Positions 23,685 to 31,690 of a stretch of 34,233 nt of DNA are shown in pieces (position 1 is the first letter of the stretch; each line of letters starts with the position of its first letter). The stretch comes from an uncultured Spirochaetaceae bacterium. GTDB taxonomy: Bacteria > Spirochaetota > Spirochaetia > CADAEX01. The stretch spans positions 1 through 34,233 of the forward strand of contig CADAEX010000001.1 of the NCBI GenBank assembly GCA_902787125.1. The letters are read 5' to 3'. The notes beneath the pieces were generated by a model that saw only the letters and a program-made list of their open reading frames with translations, ran no database searches and was not told the DNA's origin. Position numbers and translations under genes: made by a program.

Positions 23685-24706
23685 TTAGCCATAGTGCTCT
23701 CGAGCCAGCCGTTAAGCCAGCTGTCAAGATTCTTGTCTATTTCATCTGCCTTAAGCAGAAGCGGTCTGTCAGAGACAGGAGCACTCTTATAAGAGTCTGG
23801 CAGCTTTGTCTCTATTACAGGGTACATCCAGTTGGTAAGAGCCAATTCATTCTGGAAATCCTCGGTCAGGACAAAGTCCATGAACTTCTTTGCCGCATCC
23901 ATGTGGGGGGCATCCTTAAGAATTCCCATTCCTTCGGTCTGCATATAGTTGCCTTCCTCAAAGAGCACAGTCTTTATATGCTCGTCCTTATCATATTCCA
24001 CATGGTAGGCAGGGCTTGTAGTGTAGCTTGTGACCATAGGTGCCTCGCCGCTGGTGAAAAGGCCGTAACCGGAGCTCCAGCTGGAAGATACAGTAAGCAC
24101 GTTAGGCATAAGTTTCTTCCAGTATTCCTTGTAGCCTTCTCCCTTGCACTTGACAGTCCACATAAGAAATCCCAGCCCGGGGCTTGATGTCCTGGGATCC
24201 ATGATGATAAGGGATTTCTTATATTTAGGGTCGAGAAGATCATCCAGGTTCTTCGGCGGATTCTTTATCCTGTTGCTGTCATATACTAATGCGAAGAAGC
24301 TGTAATCGTAAGGGATCACATGATAGCTGCTGTCAAAGATAAGCTCTTTCTTGACATTCTTTATTCCGGCAGGTTTGTAAGGAACAAACAAGTCGTTCTT
24401 GAGAACGGTGGAGAGAAGGTTGTTGTCAACTCCGATTATGATGTCGGCTCCTGTCTTTCCTTTCTCCATTATTGCCAGATTAACAATCTCGCCTGCACTG
24501 CCTCCCTGGCGCTGCTCAATCTTGATTCCGAACTTTTCCTCAAACTTGGGAAAAACCACCGGGGCGGGTCCCCATTCGGAAAGGAAGGAGTCTGTGGCAT
24601 AGACCACAAGTACAGGTGCATCAGAAGAAGCCTTTTCCTTGGAAGCGCCGGCAAATGCTGATGCTGCACAGATGAGACACAAAACTGAAACCAGAATCTT
24701 TTTCAT
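23681..24706 (-). CDS. thiB: Thiamine-binding periplasmic protein
   Basis: 341 residues. The signal peptide MKKILVSVLCLICAASAFA is followed by a cluster II-type binding protein: PVLVVYATDSFLSEWGPAPVVFPKFEEKFGIKIEQRQGGSAGEIVNLAI, GADIIIGVDNN, VIPYDYSFFALVYDSNRI, LIIMDPRTSSPGLGFLMW. This matches ThiB (thiamine, TMP or TPP binding). A Cys at 13 could suggest a lipoprotein, but spacing fits signal peptidase I better. A strong ribosome site GGAGG (24711-24715) sits 4 nt before the ATG, immediately below the TPP riboswitch, so translation is likely controlled by TPP. Confidence 0.92.
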   Translation of the reverse strand: MKKILVSVLCLICAASAFAGASKEKASSDAPVLVVYATDSFLSEWGPAPVVFPKFEEKFGIKIEQRQGGSAGEIVNLAIMEKGKTGADIIIGVDNNLLSTVLKNDLFVPYKPAGIKNVKKELIFDSSYHVIPYDYSFFALVYDSNRIKNPPKNLDDLLDPKYKKSLIIMDPRTSSPGLGFLMWTVKCKGEGYKEYWKKLMPNVLTVSSSWSSGYGLFTSGEAPMVTSYTTSPAYHVEYDKDEHIKTVLFEEGNYMQTEGMGILKDAPHMDAAKKFMDFVLTEDFQNELALTNWMYPVIETKLPDSYKSAPVSDRPLLLKADEIDKNLDSWLNGWLESTMAK

Positions 24707-24721
24707 ACTACCTCCGGAAAA

Positions 24722-24810
24722 GGGGTGGAGATGGTACGGTTTTCCTACGCCAGCATTACCTGGATCAGGTCAAAGGGTATAATCTCAGAGATTCCTAGGA
24801 ATCCCACCCC
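24722..24810 (-). promoter_or_regulatory. TPP riboswitch (THI element)
   Basis: On the minus strand all conserved blocks are present in order: GGGGTGG (P1), CTGAGA, ATACCC, then TGACCTGATCCAGGTAAT, GCTGGCGTAGGAA, and the closing CCACCCC that pairs with the first block. P3 is a short GATTC/GAATC hairpin. Only a few bases separate P1 from the thiB ribosome site and no terminator lies between, so control of translation is more likely than termination. It senses thiamine pyrophosphate and normally lowers uptake gene expression. Confidence 0.95.
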
Positions 24811-24829
24811 AATTTATAAATAAAAAATT

Positions 24830-24851
24830 AAGGCTGCATTGCTGCAGCCTT
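24830..24851 (-). terminator. Intrinsic terminator after tRNA-Asn (possibly bidirectional)
   Basis: AGGCTGCA (24831-24838) and TGCAGCCT (24843-24850), extended by an A-T pair, form a 9-bp perfect stem with loop TTGC. On the minus strand it is followed by TAATTTTTT. It starts 3 nt after the tRNA 3' end and would end the tRNA transcript just before the riboswitch leader. Confidence 0.75.
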
Positions 24852-24854
24852 TTT

Positions 24855-24927
24855 CTCCCCCGGACAGACTCGAACTGCCGACCTAGTGGTTAACAGCCAC
24901 CCGCTCTACCGGCTGAGCTACAGGGGA
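24855..24927 (-). tRNA. tRNA-Asn (GTT)
   Basis: 73 bases fold as a complete cloverleaf: acceptor TCCCCTG with CGGGGGA, D-arm AGCTCAGCCGGTAGAGC, anticodon loop CTGTTAA with anticodon GTT, T-arm GGCAG-TTCGAGT-CTGTC. The discriminator base is G, as expected for Asn. The 3' CCA is not encoded and must be added. Confidence 0.97.
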
Positions 24928-24931
24928 ATGA

Positions 24932-24967
24932 TGGTTGTATATTAATTAAATAGGGACTTTGTGTCAA
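24932..24967 (-). promoter_or_regulatory. tRNA-Asn promoter
   Basis: Minus-strand TTGACA (24967-24962), exactly 17 bases, TAATAT (24944-24939), start predicted near 24932, 5 nt before the tRNA. The -35 overlaps the stop codon of the Nudix gene, so the tRNA can be transcribed independently of that operon. Confidence 0.6.
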
Positions 24968-25527
24968 CTTATTTTTGGAAAAATATTTGACACAGCCCTG
25001 CAGCCATCAAGTAATATCTGATCGTGGTCAAAAGCCAGGAAACAGCCCCTGCTGTCCTTTTTCAGCTTTATGGTGCTGTTCTCTACAGTCTCAAGCCCTT
25101 TATCAGAGAAGGATACTGAAAACCATTCTGCATCCGAAGCATCATCTCCTGCCTTTACTTCAAGCCTGCTCCTGTCTACCACAGTGTAGTAGGCGGCAGA
25201 TACCACCCAGCCCCTAGGATCCCGTCCAGGTGCGCTGTAGACCCCCAGAAGGGCAGAGCTCACTCCAGTAAGGCCTGTCTCCTCCTGAAGCTCCCGGTAA
25301 GCAGTCTGGGCCAGAGTCTCGCCTTTGTCGGCAAAACCGCCCGGGAATGCCCAGCGGGTCATGAAAGGATGCCCTTTTCTCTGGATGAGCAGAACCTCAA
25401 GTCCAAACTCTCTGCTGACAGAAAACAGCACATTGTCTGCAGTAAGAGAAGGCTTTGGATACTTGTCAGAATTATACTGACGGAGAAATTCCTCCTCCGT
25501 CAGTCCTTTCTTATCTCTCAGTTCCAT
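24964..25527 (-). CDS. Nudix hydrolase (ADP-ribose pyrophosphatase-like)
   Basis: 187 residues. The Nudix box is perfect: G64, E70, R78-E79, E82-E83, G85 (GFADKGETLAQTAYRELQEETGL). VLLIQRKGHPFMTRWAFPGG before it and SAPGRDPRGWVVSAAYYTVV after it resemble the ADP-ribose/NUDT-NrtR type. It would hydrolyse a nucleoside diphosphate linked to another group, such as ADP-ribose. There is no DNA-binding domain, so it is not an NrtR repressor. The ATG lies 1 nt after the alcohol dehydrogenase stop, making it the last gene of that operon and hinting at nicotinamide-nucleotide housekeeping (inference). Confidence 0.88.
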   Translation of the reverse strand: MELRDKKGLTEEEFLRQYNSDKYPKPSLTADNVLFSVSREFGLEVLLIQRKGHPFMTRWAFPGGFADKGETLAQTAYRELQEETGLTGVSSALLGVYSAPGRDPRGWVVSAAYYTVVDRSRLEVKAGDDASDAEWFSVSFSDKGLETVENSTIKLKKDSRGCFLAFDHDQILLDGCRAVSNIFPKIS

Positions 25528-25528
25528 A

Positions 25529-26746
25529 TCAGAAATCTACTTCTGTGTCGTAGTAGCAGCACTTGAGAAGCTTTTCCATCTCTGCCTGGTTAGGCTGTCT
25601 TGGGTTTGAACCTGTGCAGGCATCCAGGAGAGCGTTCTTTGCAATATCCGGAAGTCTCTTGAGGAATACATCCTCAGGAACAAAGCCCTGCTCGACAGGG
25701 TAGCTGTCTGCGCCGTAGTTCTTGATGCAGTGAGGGATGTTCAGCTTGTCGTTGAAACCTCTGATGTATTTGATGAGGGCTGCTACCTTCTCATCGTCAT
25801 TCTTTCCGCCCAGCTTCATGTAGTCTGCGATTACGCCATAGCGCTTCTTTGCCTCAGGGTTCTTTGCATTGTAAGCAATAACTTTAGGCAGGTACATTGC
25901 GTTTGCCGCACCATGGATGATGTGTGCTCCCAGGTCTGCAAAGACAGCTCCTGTCTTGTGGGCCATGGAGTGTACAATTCCCAGAAGTCCGGAGGAGAAT
26001 GCGATTCCGGCAAGACACTGTGCGCTGTGCATGTTGTCCCGAGCCTTCATGTCGCCGTTGTAGGAGTCAACCAGATCTCTCTGGATCATCTCGATGGCAT
26101 GGATTGCAGGTGCGTCGGTAAAGTCGCTGTGGACTGTGGATACATAAGCCTCGATTGCGTGTGTAAGAGCATCCATTCCTGTGTGGGCAACCAGTTTCTT
26201 TGGCATAGTCTCTGCCAGATCAGGGTCTACAATTGCAACATCCGGAGTGATCTGGAAGTCTGCGATAGGGTATTTGATACCTTTCTGGTAGTCGGTGATG
26301 ATTGAGAATGCTGTAACTTCTGTAGCTGTTCCGGAAGTGGATGATACAGCACAGAACTTAGCCTTTGTGCGCAGCTTCGGCAGGCCGAATACCTTGCACA
26401 TGTCCTCGAATGTTGTCTCTGGATACTCATATTTAATCCACATTGCCTTTGCGGCATCGATAGGGGAGCCTCCGCCGATTGCCACAATCCAGTCAGGCTT
26501 GAACTCCTGCATGACAGCAGCGCCTTTCATTACTGTATCTACTGATGGATCAGGCTCGATTCCCTCGAAGAGAGTAACCTTCATTCCAGCTTCTTCCAGA
26601 TATTTCTGTGCCCGGTCCAGGAACCCGAATTTCTTCATGCTTCCGCCGCCGACGCATATGATAGCTCTTTTTCCTTCCAGTGTCTTAAGCGCCTCAAGCG
26701 CTCCCTTACCATGGTAAATGTCTCTTGGGTTAGTAAATCTCTGCAT
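25529..26746 (-). CDS. Iron-type (group III) alcohol dehydrogenase
   Basis: 405 residues. The dinucleotide-binding segment is IICVGGGSMKKFGFLDRA with GGGSPIDAAKAMW. Metal ligands are in the usual places: GMDALTHAIEAY (Asp and His), GIVHSMAHKTGA (His), and HGAANAMYLP (His). It resembles butanol/ethanol dehydrogenases reducing aldehydes with NAD(P)H; the coenzyme is not certain. A strong AAAGGAG ribosome site suggests high expression. It lies 21 nt after the PHP gene and directly before the Nudix gene. In a fermenting gut spirochaete it would dispose of electrons as alcohol. Confidence 0.93.
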   Translation of the reverse strand: MQRFTNPRDIYHGKGALEALKTLEGKRAIICVGGGSMKKFGFLDRAQKYLEEAGMKVTLFEGIEPDPSVDTVMKGAAVMQEFKPDWIVAIGGGSPIDAAKAMWIKYEYPETTFEDMCKVFGLPKLRTKAKFCAVSSTSGTATEVTAFSIITDYQKGIKYPIADFQITPDVAIVDPDLAETMPKKLVAHTGMDALTHAIEAYVSTVHSDFTDAPAIHAIEMIQRDLVDSYNGDMKARDNMHSAQCLAGIAFSSGLLGIVHSMAHKTGAVFADLGAHIIHGAANAMYLPKVIAYNAKNPEAKKRYGVIADYMKLGGKNDDEKVAALIKYIRGFNDKLNIPHCIKNYGADSYPVEQGFVPEDVFLKRLPDIAKNALLDACTGSNPRQPNQAEMEKLLKCCYYDTEVDF

Positions 26747-26767
26747 TTAATTTCTCCTTTATATAAT

Positions 26768-27472
26768 TTATTTCAGAACTATTCTGTTGTTCTGGAGGCT
26801 GTCACGGAGTGCTGCGAAGCTTTTCTCCTCTACATCAATGTAGAGCTGCTTCTTTGCCACATCATCAAGGTAGTGGGCATCGGAGTCGGATATGACAGGG
26901 TATTTTGCATAGTCCTTGGCGTTGGCCGGATTGAATACCTCGATGGCAGTATATGTGGCATCGGGGAGGAACCCCAGCTGGGATACTATGGAAAAGACAG
27001 GCTTGTCCACATGGGCCGGGATGAAAAGACCGTTGCGGAAGAACACCTCTTCCCGGACATCATCTATGGAAAGGCCGCTGGCGTTGCCCAGGTACTTCTC
27101 GACTTCCCCAAGAATCTCCTCATTCTCGTCCACGTAGACCTGATCGCCGAAGACTTCGGGCTTGTTCTCAATATCAGGCATATATTTATAGACAAATTCG
27201 GAGAATTCAAGTGCTGTCTCCACATCTTCGAACAGGCACACGAGGTGTGCTTCCTCGCTGGAGGTGACCTCCATGCCGTAGAGGCTCCAGAGTCCCTGCT
27301 GGGCACAGTTTGCCTTGAATGCAGGGCAGTTCAGGGCTGTGTTGTGGTCGGTGAGGGCCACCAGGTCAAGCCCTTTCTCCTTTGCCTTTTCCGCAATGGC
27401 GGCAGGTGACATCTCCAGCGAGGCACATGGGGATACACAGGAATGAATATGGAAATCGGCTCTGACCAGCAT
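26768..27472 (-). CDS. PHP-domain phosphoesterase
   Basis: 234 residues, a stand-alone PHP domain. Metal ligands are visible: DFHIHSCVSP (H-x-H), ALTDHNTALN (D-H), GMEVTSSEEAHLV (E and H), FIPAHVDKP (H), and ISDSDAHY (D-x-H). It should hydrolyse a phosphate ester; nucleotide and polynucleotide substrates are known for relatives. Its ATG shares a base with the stop of the second DRTGG-like gene. Genes of this type occur next to DRTGG and HATPase genes in [FeFe]-hydrogenase operons of clostridia and Thermotogales, from memory. Specific role unknown. Confidence 0.85.
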   Translation of the reverse strand: MLVRADFHIHSCVSPCASLEMSPAAIAEKAKEKGLDLVALTDHNTALNCPAFKANCAQQGLWSLYGMEVTSSEEAHLVCLFEDVETALEFSEFVYKYMPDIENKPEVFGDQVYVDENEEILGEVEKYLGNASGLSIDDVREEVFFRNGLFIPAHVDKPVFSIVSQLGFLPDATYTAIEVFNPANAKDYAKYPVISDSDAHYLDDVAKKQLYIDVEEKSFAALRDSLQNNRIVLK

Positions 27473-27804
27473 CAGTCCTTCATTTTTTCAGCAACTTTTG
27501 CAGATGCCTCAAACTGGGTCTCGGCTGTCTTGAAGAGAGCTACGTCGTTATCGTTGGCAGCTTCGATCATGTCTGAAGGGATAGCACGCTTGTTGCAGAC
27601 CAGTATAGCCCTGATTCCAGCCAGTGTAGCCACAGCGATAGTGTTCTTGTGTGCCTGGATGGTGATAAGGATGGAATCGGATGGGGCATTTGCCATGACA
27701 TCGCTCAAGAGGTCGCCGGTGTATCCAGCCTTGATTTCAAAATCTTCCATCTCATTCTTTGTCTCTCTGGTATAACCCAGTGCTTCTAAATCACTTACTT
27801 TCAT
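27472..27804 (-). CDS. Small DRTGG-like domain protein (second copy)
   Basis: 110 residues: MKVSDLEALGYTRET, then YTGDLLSDVMANAPSDSILITIQAHKNTIAVATLAGIRAILVCN, a Rossmann-like beta-alpha pattern that resembles small DRTGG-domain proteins. The motif after which the family is named is not literally present, so the call rests on overall similarity and context. It contains no catalytic motif I recognise and may bind a ligand or nucleotide. It starts inside the end of the CBS/HATPase gene (14-nt overlap) and shares a base with the PHP start. Moderately sure of family, unsure of function. Confidence 0.6.
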   Translation of the reverse strand: MKVSDLEALGYTRETKNEMEDFEIKAGYTGDLLSDVMANAPSDSILITIQAHKNTIAVATLAGIRAILVCNKRAIPSDMIEAANDNDVALFKTAETQFEASAKVAEKMKD

Positions 27805-28741
27805 CTTCTTCGTTCCCTAAATTGATTTTTATTTTTACTTCCGTACCTGTAACGTCGGAAGCTATCTGGAAGTCATTGCTGACTCTCTTTACATTCGGAA
27901 GACCCATTCCTGCGCCGAAGCCCTGGGACCTTATCCATTCGCTGGCTGTGGAGAAGCCGTCGGTGAGAGCTTTCTCCAGGTCTGGTATGCCGGGCCCCTT
28001 GTCCTGGGTCTTTATCATTATTGCATCGGGCAGAAGCTGGAATATAAGGACACCGCCGTCGGAATGGACAACCAGGTTTATCTCCAGCTCATAGGCCGCT
28101 ATGGAGACACGTCGGATTATACTCTGCTTTATTCCCCGTTCCTTGAGGATCTTCTTGATCTCGGAGGTGACCTTTCCGGCATTCTCAAAGTCGTACTTGT
28201 GGACTATGAACTGACGGTAGATCACTGTATCAGGTCTTATATCGGAAGGGTCCGGGTCGCTTAAGCGCATATTGAGCTTGTCATATTTCTGCAGCTGTTT
28301 GTTGATATTGTTAAGCATGGCGGCAGTAAGGTCACGGGCCGTTATCATGCCGGTGAGCTCTTTGTTCTTGTTTATTACCGGGAACCGTCTGAATTTGAAT
28401 TTATTGAAATAGTTGATGGCGAAGGATATAGGCATATCCTCTTCCAGCAGAATCACATCCCTGGACATGTACTTGCTTACTTTCTCGTCCAGGTTGCCGT
28501 TGTCATAGCAGGCCATGATGTCATAAAGACTTAAGATTCCTGCCAGTCTGTTCCCATCTACAACAGGAAGTCCGGTAAGGCCGTTATCCCTCATGATATT
28601 CTTTGCTGAGCGCATAGTATCGTCAGGAGCTACCTTCATAGGGTTGGCATTCATAGCCTCCTTGACCCTGACGGTGTAGATGCTCTCAAGAATAACTTCG
28701 TGAGAATCGTTTACGAAAAGAAGATTATTTACACTTCCCAA
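27791..28741 (-). CDS. CBS-pair protein fused to an anti-sigma-type HATPase domain
   Basis: 316 residues. Two CBS motifs form residues 26 to about 145 (VKEAMNANPMKVAPDDTM, GLTGLPVVDGNRLAGILSLYDIM; VSKYMSRDVILLEEDMPI, RRFPVINKNKELTGMITARDL). Residues about 175-311 form a GHKL ATPase of the RsbW/anti-sigma kind: N-box YELEINLVVHSDGG, G1 DKGPGIPD, and GFGAGMGLPNVKR. CBS pairs sense adenosine nucleotides, so the kinase-like domain may be controlled by energy charge. The start is a TTG at 28741, since no closer in-frame ATG or GTG exists, overlapping the preceding gene by 17 nt. No sigma factor or anti-anti-sigma gene is nearby; the target is unknown. Confidence 0.82.
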   Translation of the reverse strand: MGSVNNLLFVNDSHEVILESIYTVRVKEAMNANPMKVAPDDTMRSAKNIMRDNGLTGLPVVDGNRLAGILSLYDIMACYDNGNLDEKVSKYMSRDVILLEEDMPISFAINYFNKFKFRRFPVINKNKELTGMITARDLTAAMLNNINKQLQKYDKLNMRLSDPDPSDIRPDTVIYRQFIVHKYDFENAGKVTSEIKKILKERGIKQSIIRRVSIAAYELEINLVVHSDGGVLIFQLLPDAIMIKTQDKGPGIPDLEKALTDGFSTASEWIRSQGFGAGMGLPNVKRVSNDFQIASDVTGTEVKIKINLGNEEDESK

Positions 28742-29069
28742 GCAATTTCCCCAATTCGATGCAGGTAGTAAACATATTGTTCTTGGTGGAAATAAGGGTC
28801 AGCCCAGATTCCTCTGCCAGTGTCTTCATGGAAGTCTGGGGCCGTTTGCCATTTATAAGGATAACTCCGCGGGCTTCCACAATGTCGGCAGTCCGTACCA
28901 CCTGGTCAGTTGTAAGGGCCGTAACCAATATTCTGTTATCTTCATCTCCAACCAGAACTTCACTCATCATGTCTCCGGCAGAAACATTCTCAATAACAGC
29001 TGTATCAAAATCATTGCCTTTGTTTATTATCTCGCAGCTGATATGCTCAACAATCTCTTTGAAAGTCAT
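28725..29069 (-). CDS. Small DRTGG-like domain protein (first copy)
   Basis: 114 residues: IVEHISCEIINKGNDFDTAVIENVSAGDMMSEVLVGDEDNRILVTALTTDQVVRTADIVEARGVILINGKRP. The pattern of strands and the VSAGDMMSEVL / TADIVEARGVILINGK features resemble DRTGG-domain proteins found beside hydrogenase operons. It is the first gene of a six-gene minus-strand operon. AAGGA precedes the ATG by only 2 nt. A possible promoter is TTGTTT (29130-29125), 17 bases, TACAAT (29107-29102). It and the second DRTGG-like protein could form a pair with the CBS/HATPase protein between them. Function unknown. Confidence 0.6.
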   Translation of the reverse strand: MTFKEIVEHISCEIINKGNDFDTAVIENVSAGDMMSEVLVGDEDNRILVTALTTDQVVRTADIVEARGVILINGKRPQTSMKTLAEESGLTLISTKNNMFTTCIELGKLLGKCK

Positions 29070-29148
29070 ATTCCTTATTGCCTCTTATAGCGTTTGGACT
29101 TATTGTACTGGCTTTATAAGGAAAAAACAAGATAGTATTTAAAAATAT

Positions 29149-30045
29149 TTATTTTGTGTTCCGGGCAAGTTCGGCAATGACAACTCCGCTCAGGATAAGC
29201 ACTGCACCAAGCACCGCATAGATGCTGAACGGCTCCCCAAGTATTATGGAGGACTCTATAAGGGTGAAGAGGGGAATCATATATATGAAGTTGTTTGTCT
29301 TGGCCGCCCCCAGGGCAAGTGTGGCTTTTCCCCAGATGTAATAGGCCATGGTTGAGGCAAAGAAAGCCAGCATAAGGAGATTGAAGGCGTTTTCCGGCTT
29401 GAGGAAGAGTCTGGGTTCAAAAGGAGCCTTTGTAAGGAAGTAGAGGGGCAGGATAGTCACCACTGCCCAGAAGAATGTCTTCCGTGTTATGTAGACAGTT
29501 GGATATCTGCTGTCCACCAACTTGAGGATTATGGAGTAAAAGCCCCAGGATACCACCGAGACAAGTGCAAGCAGACAGCTTATAGGCTGGATATATGGCA
29601 TGGCAATTCCGTTGTAGACCACCATGAATACTCCTGCCAGTGCAATAAGACCTCCCATTGTTATCTGCTTTGTTATCTTCTCGCTCTTGAGAAAACGGCT
29701 GGCCAGAAATATGGTGGCCAGAGGGGCTGTTGCCACTATGATGGCTACATTGGAAGGGGTGGAGTATTTTATGGCATAGGATTCCCCCAGGAAGTAGAGA
29801 GATCCTCCAGTTATTCCAAGTGCAACCTGCAGAAGTTCGGTCTTAAGTGACTCCGGCTTATGGAAATGGGGATAGAATGGAATAGTCAGCAGGTATGCAA
29901 GAATAAAACGATATACAAAGAGGTCTATGGGCTTGAAGTCATTAAGCAGTATCTTTGTCGAGACAAAGGTGGAACTCCAGAACAGGATGGTTATAAGAAT
30001 GAGAAGATAGTAGATGAAGTTACGGTTTTTCCCATTGTTTCCCAT
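29149..30045 (-). CDS. EamA/DMT superfamily transporter
   Basis: 298 residues with ten predicted helices. The opening FWSSTFVSTKILLNDFKPIDLFVYRFILAYLL is the classical EamA first-helix pattern; the end IPLFTLIESSIILGEPFSIYAVLGAVLILSGVVIAEL is the classical last pair of helices. It probably exports or imports a small metabolite; substrate not known. It is not closely similar to the other EamA protein at 9269-10117. No Shine-Dalgarno precedes the ATG; a TATAAT at 30088-30083 could serve as -10 with about a 30-nt leader. It diverges from pgi. No clear terminator is seen before the downstream operon. Confidence 0.87.
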   Translation of the reverse strand: MGNNGKNRNFIYYLLILITILFWSSTFVSTKILLNDFKPIDLFVYRFILAYLLTIPFYPHFHKPESLKTELLQVALGITGGSLYFLGESYAIKYSTPSNVAIIVATAPLATIFLASRFLKSEKITKQITMGGLIALAGVFMVVYNGIAMPYIQPISCLLALVSVVSWGFYSIILKLVDSRYPTVYITRKTFFWAVVTILPLYFLTKAPFEPRLFLKPENAFNLLMLAFFASTMAYYIWGKATLALGAAKTNNFIYMIPLFTLIESSIILGEPFSIYAVLGAVLILSGVVIAELARNTK

Positions 30046-30059
30046 AGAATTTAATTAAT

Positions 30060-30087
30060 TTGACAAAAACTCCGATAGATATATTAT
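30060..30087 (+). promoter_or_regulatory. Promoter of pgi
   Basis: Perfect TTGACA (30060-30065), 16 bases, TATTAT (30082-30087). Predicted start near 30094, leader about 24 nt. An AAAAGGA at 30096-30102 is too far from the ATG (16 nt) to be an ideal ribosome site. Confidence 0.55.
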
Positions 30088-30117
30088 ATTTATCAAAAGG
30101 AATTAAGTCTATCAGAG

Positions 30118-31677
30118 ATGAACTATTTTGACCTGACGGAAACAGAAGCCTACAGAAAGCTGTGCGCCTATTACAAGGGAAAACCGGAGCTCAAGAAGCT
30201 CCTTACTCCCGAAGCAGTTGAGAAATATGTTGCCCCTGCGGGGAAAAACATTTCCTTCAGCTATGCTGGAAAAGGGATGACCCCTGAGCTTGTGGAGCTC
30301 TGCCAGAGCCTTGCAGACGAGCAGGAGTGCATAGCAAAATACCGGGATCTCCTTGCCGGCGGCATAGCCAATAAAGGGGAGAACCGGGCAGTGATGCACC
30401 ATCTGTGCCGCGGGACTTCCGGTCTGCCTGTCTCTGATGAATCAGCTGCCTGCGGCAAGTTCTATGCCCGGGAGAAGGAAAAGTTCTTTGCCTTTTCTGA
30501 CCAGATCCGTTCCGGCGCTTTAAGAGGCAGCACCGGCAAAAAGTTTGATACAGTGGTGCAGATAGGCATAGGCGGCTCAGGGCTCGGTCCCAAGGCTGTC
30601 TACCAGGGGCTCCTTGGCTACTGCCGGGCAGAGAAGGTATCGCCGATACTCAGGGCCGAGTTCATATCCAACATAGACCCGGATGAGCCTGTCTCTGTCC
30701 TTTCAGGAATAAACCCGGAGACTGCACTGTTCATTCTTGTGACCAAGAGCGGCACTACCCTTGAGACCCTTACCAACTATGCATTTGTAGAAGAATATTT
30801 ACGTAAGAACTGCCCGGCAGTGGATGTGAGAAAGCAGACAGCAGTTGTGACTGCCTCAGGCTCTCCGCTGGATGACGGGAAGCAGTTCCTGGCTTCATTC
30901 CACATTGACGATTCTGTGGGTGGCCGTTTCTCATCCACCAGCGCCTGTGCCGGTGTTCTTATTTCTGCAGCTTTCGGAAAGGATATCTTCAGCCGGTTCC
31001 TGTCCGGTGCCCACAGCAGCGATATCCTGGCTTTGAACGGGAAGGTGGGGGAGAACGGGGCTCTTATGGATGCCCTCCTTGAGGTGATAGATGTCAATAT
31101 CAGGAATATCCCGGTGGAGGCTGTGATTCCATATTCTGCTTCCCTGGCCCCCTTTGTGCTCCACCTGCAGCAGCTTTATATGGAGAGCAACGGTAAACCG
31201 GCAAGATATGCCACCTGTCCTGTGATATTTGCCTCGGTGGGAACCGACTGCCAGCACTCCTTCTTCCAGCAGCTTCATCAGGGAAAGGTTGAGATGCCGG
31301 TTGAGTTCATAGGCTTTAAGCACAGTCAGTACAGAACTGATGTACAGTACAGAGGCTCAAGCTCGCAGGCAAAGCTGGATGCGAACCTGGCTGCCCAGAT
31401 CACAGCATTTGCAGACGGCCGCTCCAGCTCTGATATCAATAAATGCATCCCGGGGAACAGGGCCACCTCTCTGCTCTTCGGAGACAGGCTTACACCTGAG
31501 AATTTAGGAGCTCTCTTTGCCCATTTCGAGAACAAGGTGATGTTCCAGGGATTCCTGTGGAATATAAACTCCTACGACCAGGAAGGGGTGCGGCTGGGCA
31601 AGGACCTGGCAAAAGAAGCCCTTGAATTTGAGAAAAACGATACCCCAGTTCTCAAAAGCTATTATTCTTTCTTCTGA
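30118..31677 (+). CDS. pgi: Glucose-6-phosphate isomerase
   Basis: 519 residues. It interconverts glucose-6-phosphate and fructose-6-phosphate in the cytoplasm. Core motifs are present: VVQIGIGGSGLGPKAVYQGL, LFILVTKSGTTLETLTNYAF, DDSVGGRFSSTSACAG, TDCQHSFFQQLHQGK and the C-terminal NSYDQEGVRLGKDLAKE containing the catalytic Lys region. Monocistronic: its own promoter lies upstream, and the structured 306-base gap with convergent cdd follows. There are no unusual gaps. Confidence 0.95.
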   Translation: MNYFDLTETEAYRKLCAYYKGKPELKKLLTPEAVEKYVAPAGKNISFSYAGKGMTPELVELCQSLADEQECIAKYRDLLAGGIANKGENRAVMHHLCRGTSGLPVSDESAACGKFYAREKEKFFAFSDQIRSGALRGSTGKKFDTVVQIGIGGSGLGPKAVYQGLLGYCRAEKVSPILRAEFISNIDPDEPVSVLSGINPETALFILVTKSGTTLETLTNYAFVEEYLRKNCPAVDVRKQTAVVTASGSPLDDGKQFLASFHIDDSVGGRFSSTSACAGVLISAAFGKDIFSRFLSGAHSSDILALNGKVGENGALMDALLEVIDVNIRNIPVEAVIPYSASLAPFVLHLQQLYMESNGKPARYATCPVIFASVGTDCQHSFFQQLHQGKVEMPVEFIGFKHSQYRTDVQYRGSSSQAKLDANLAAQITAFADGRSSSDINKCIPGNRATSLLFGDRLTPENLGALFAHFENKVMFQGFLWNINSYDQEGVRLGKDLAKEALEFEKNDTPVLKSYYSFF

Positions 31678-31690
31678 TTAAAATTGTTTC

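Noticed and set aside
9269-30045. The two EamA transporters as a gene duplication
   Set aside because: They share only the family fold pattern; no long matching segments were seen between the two proteins.
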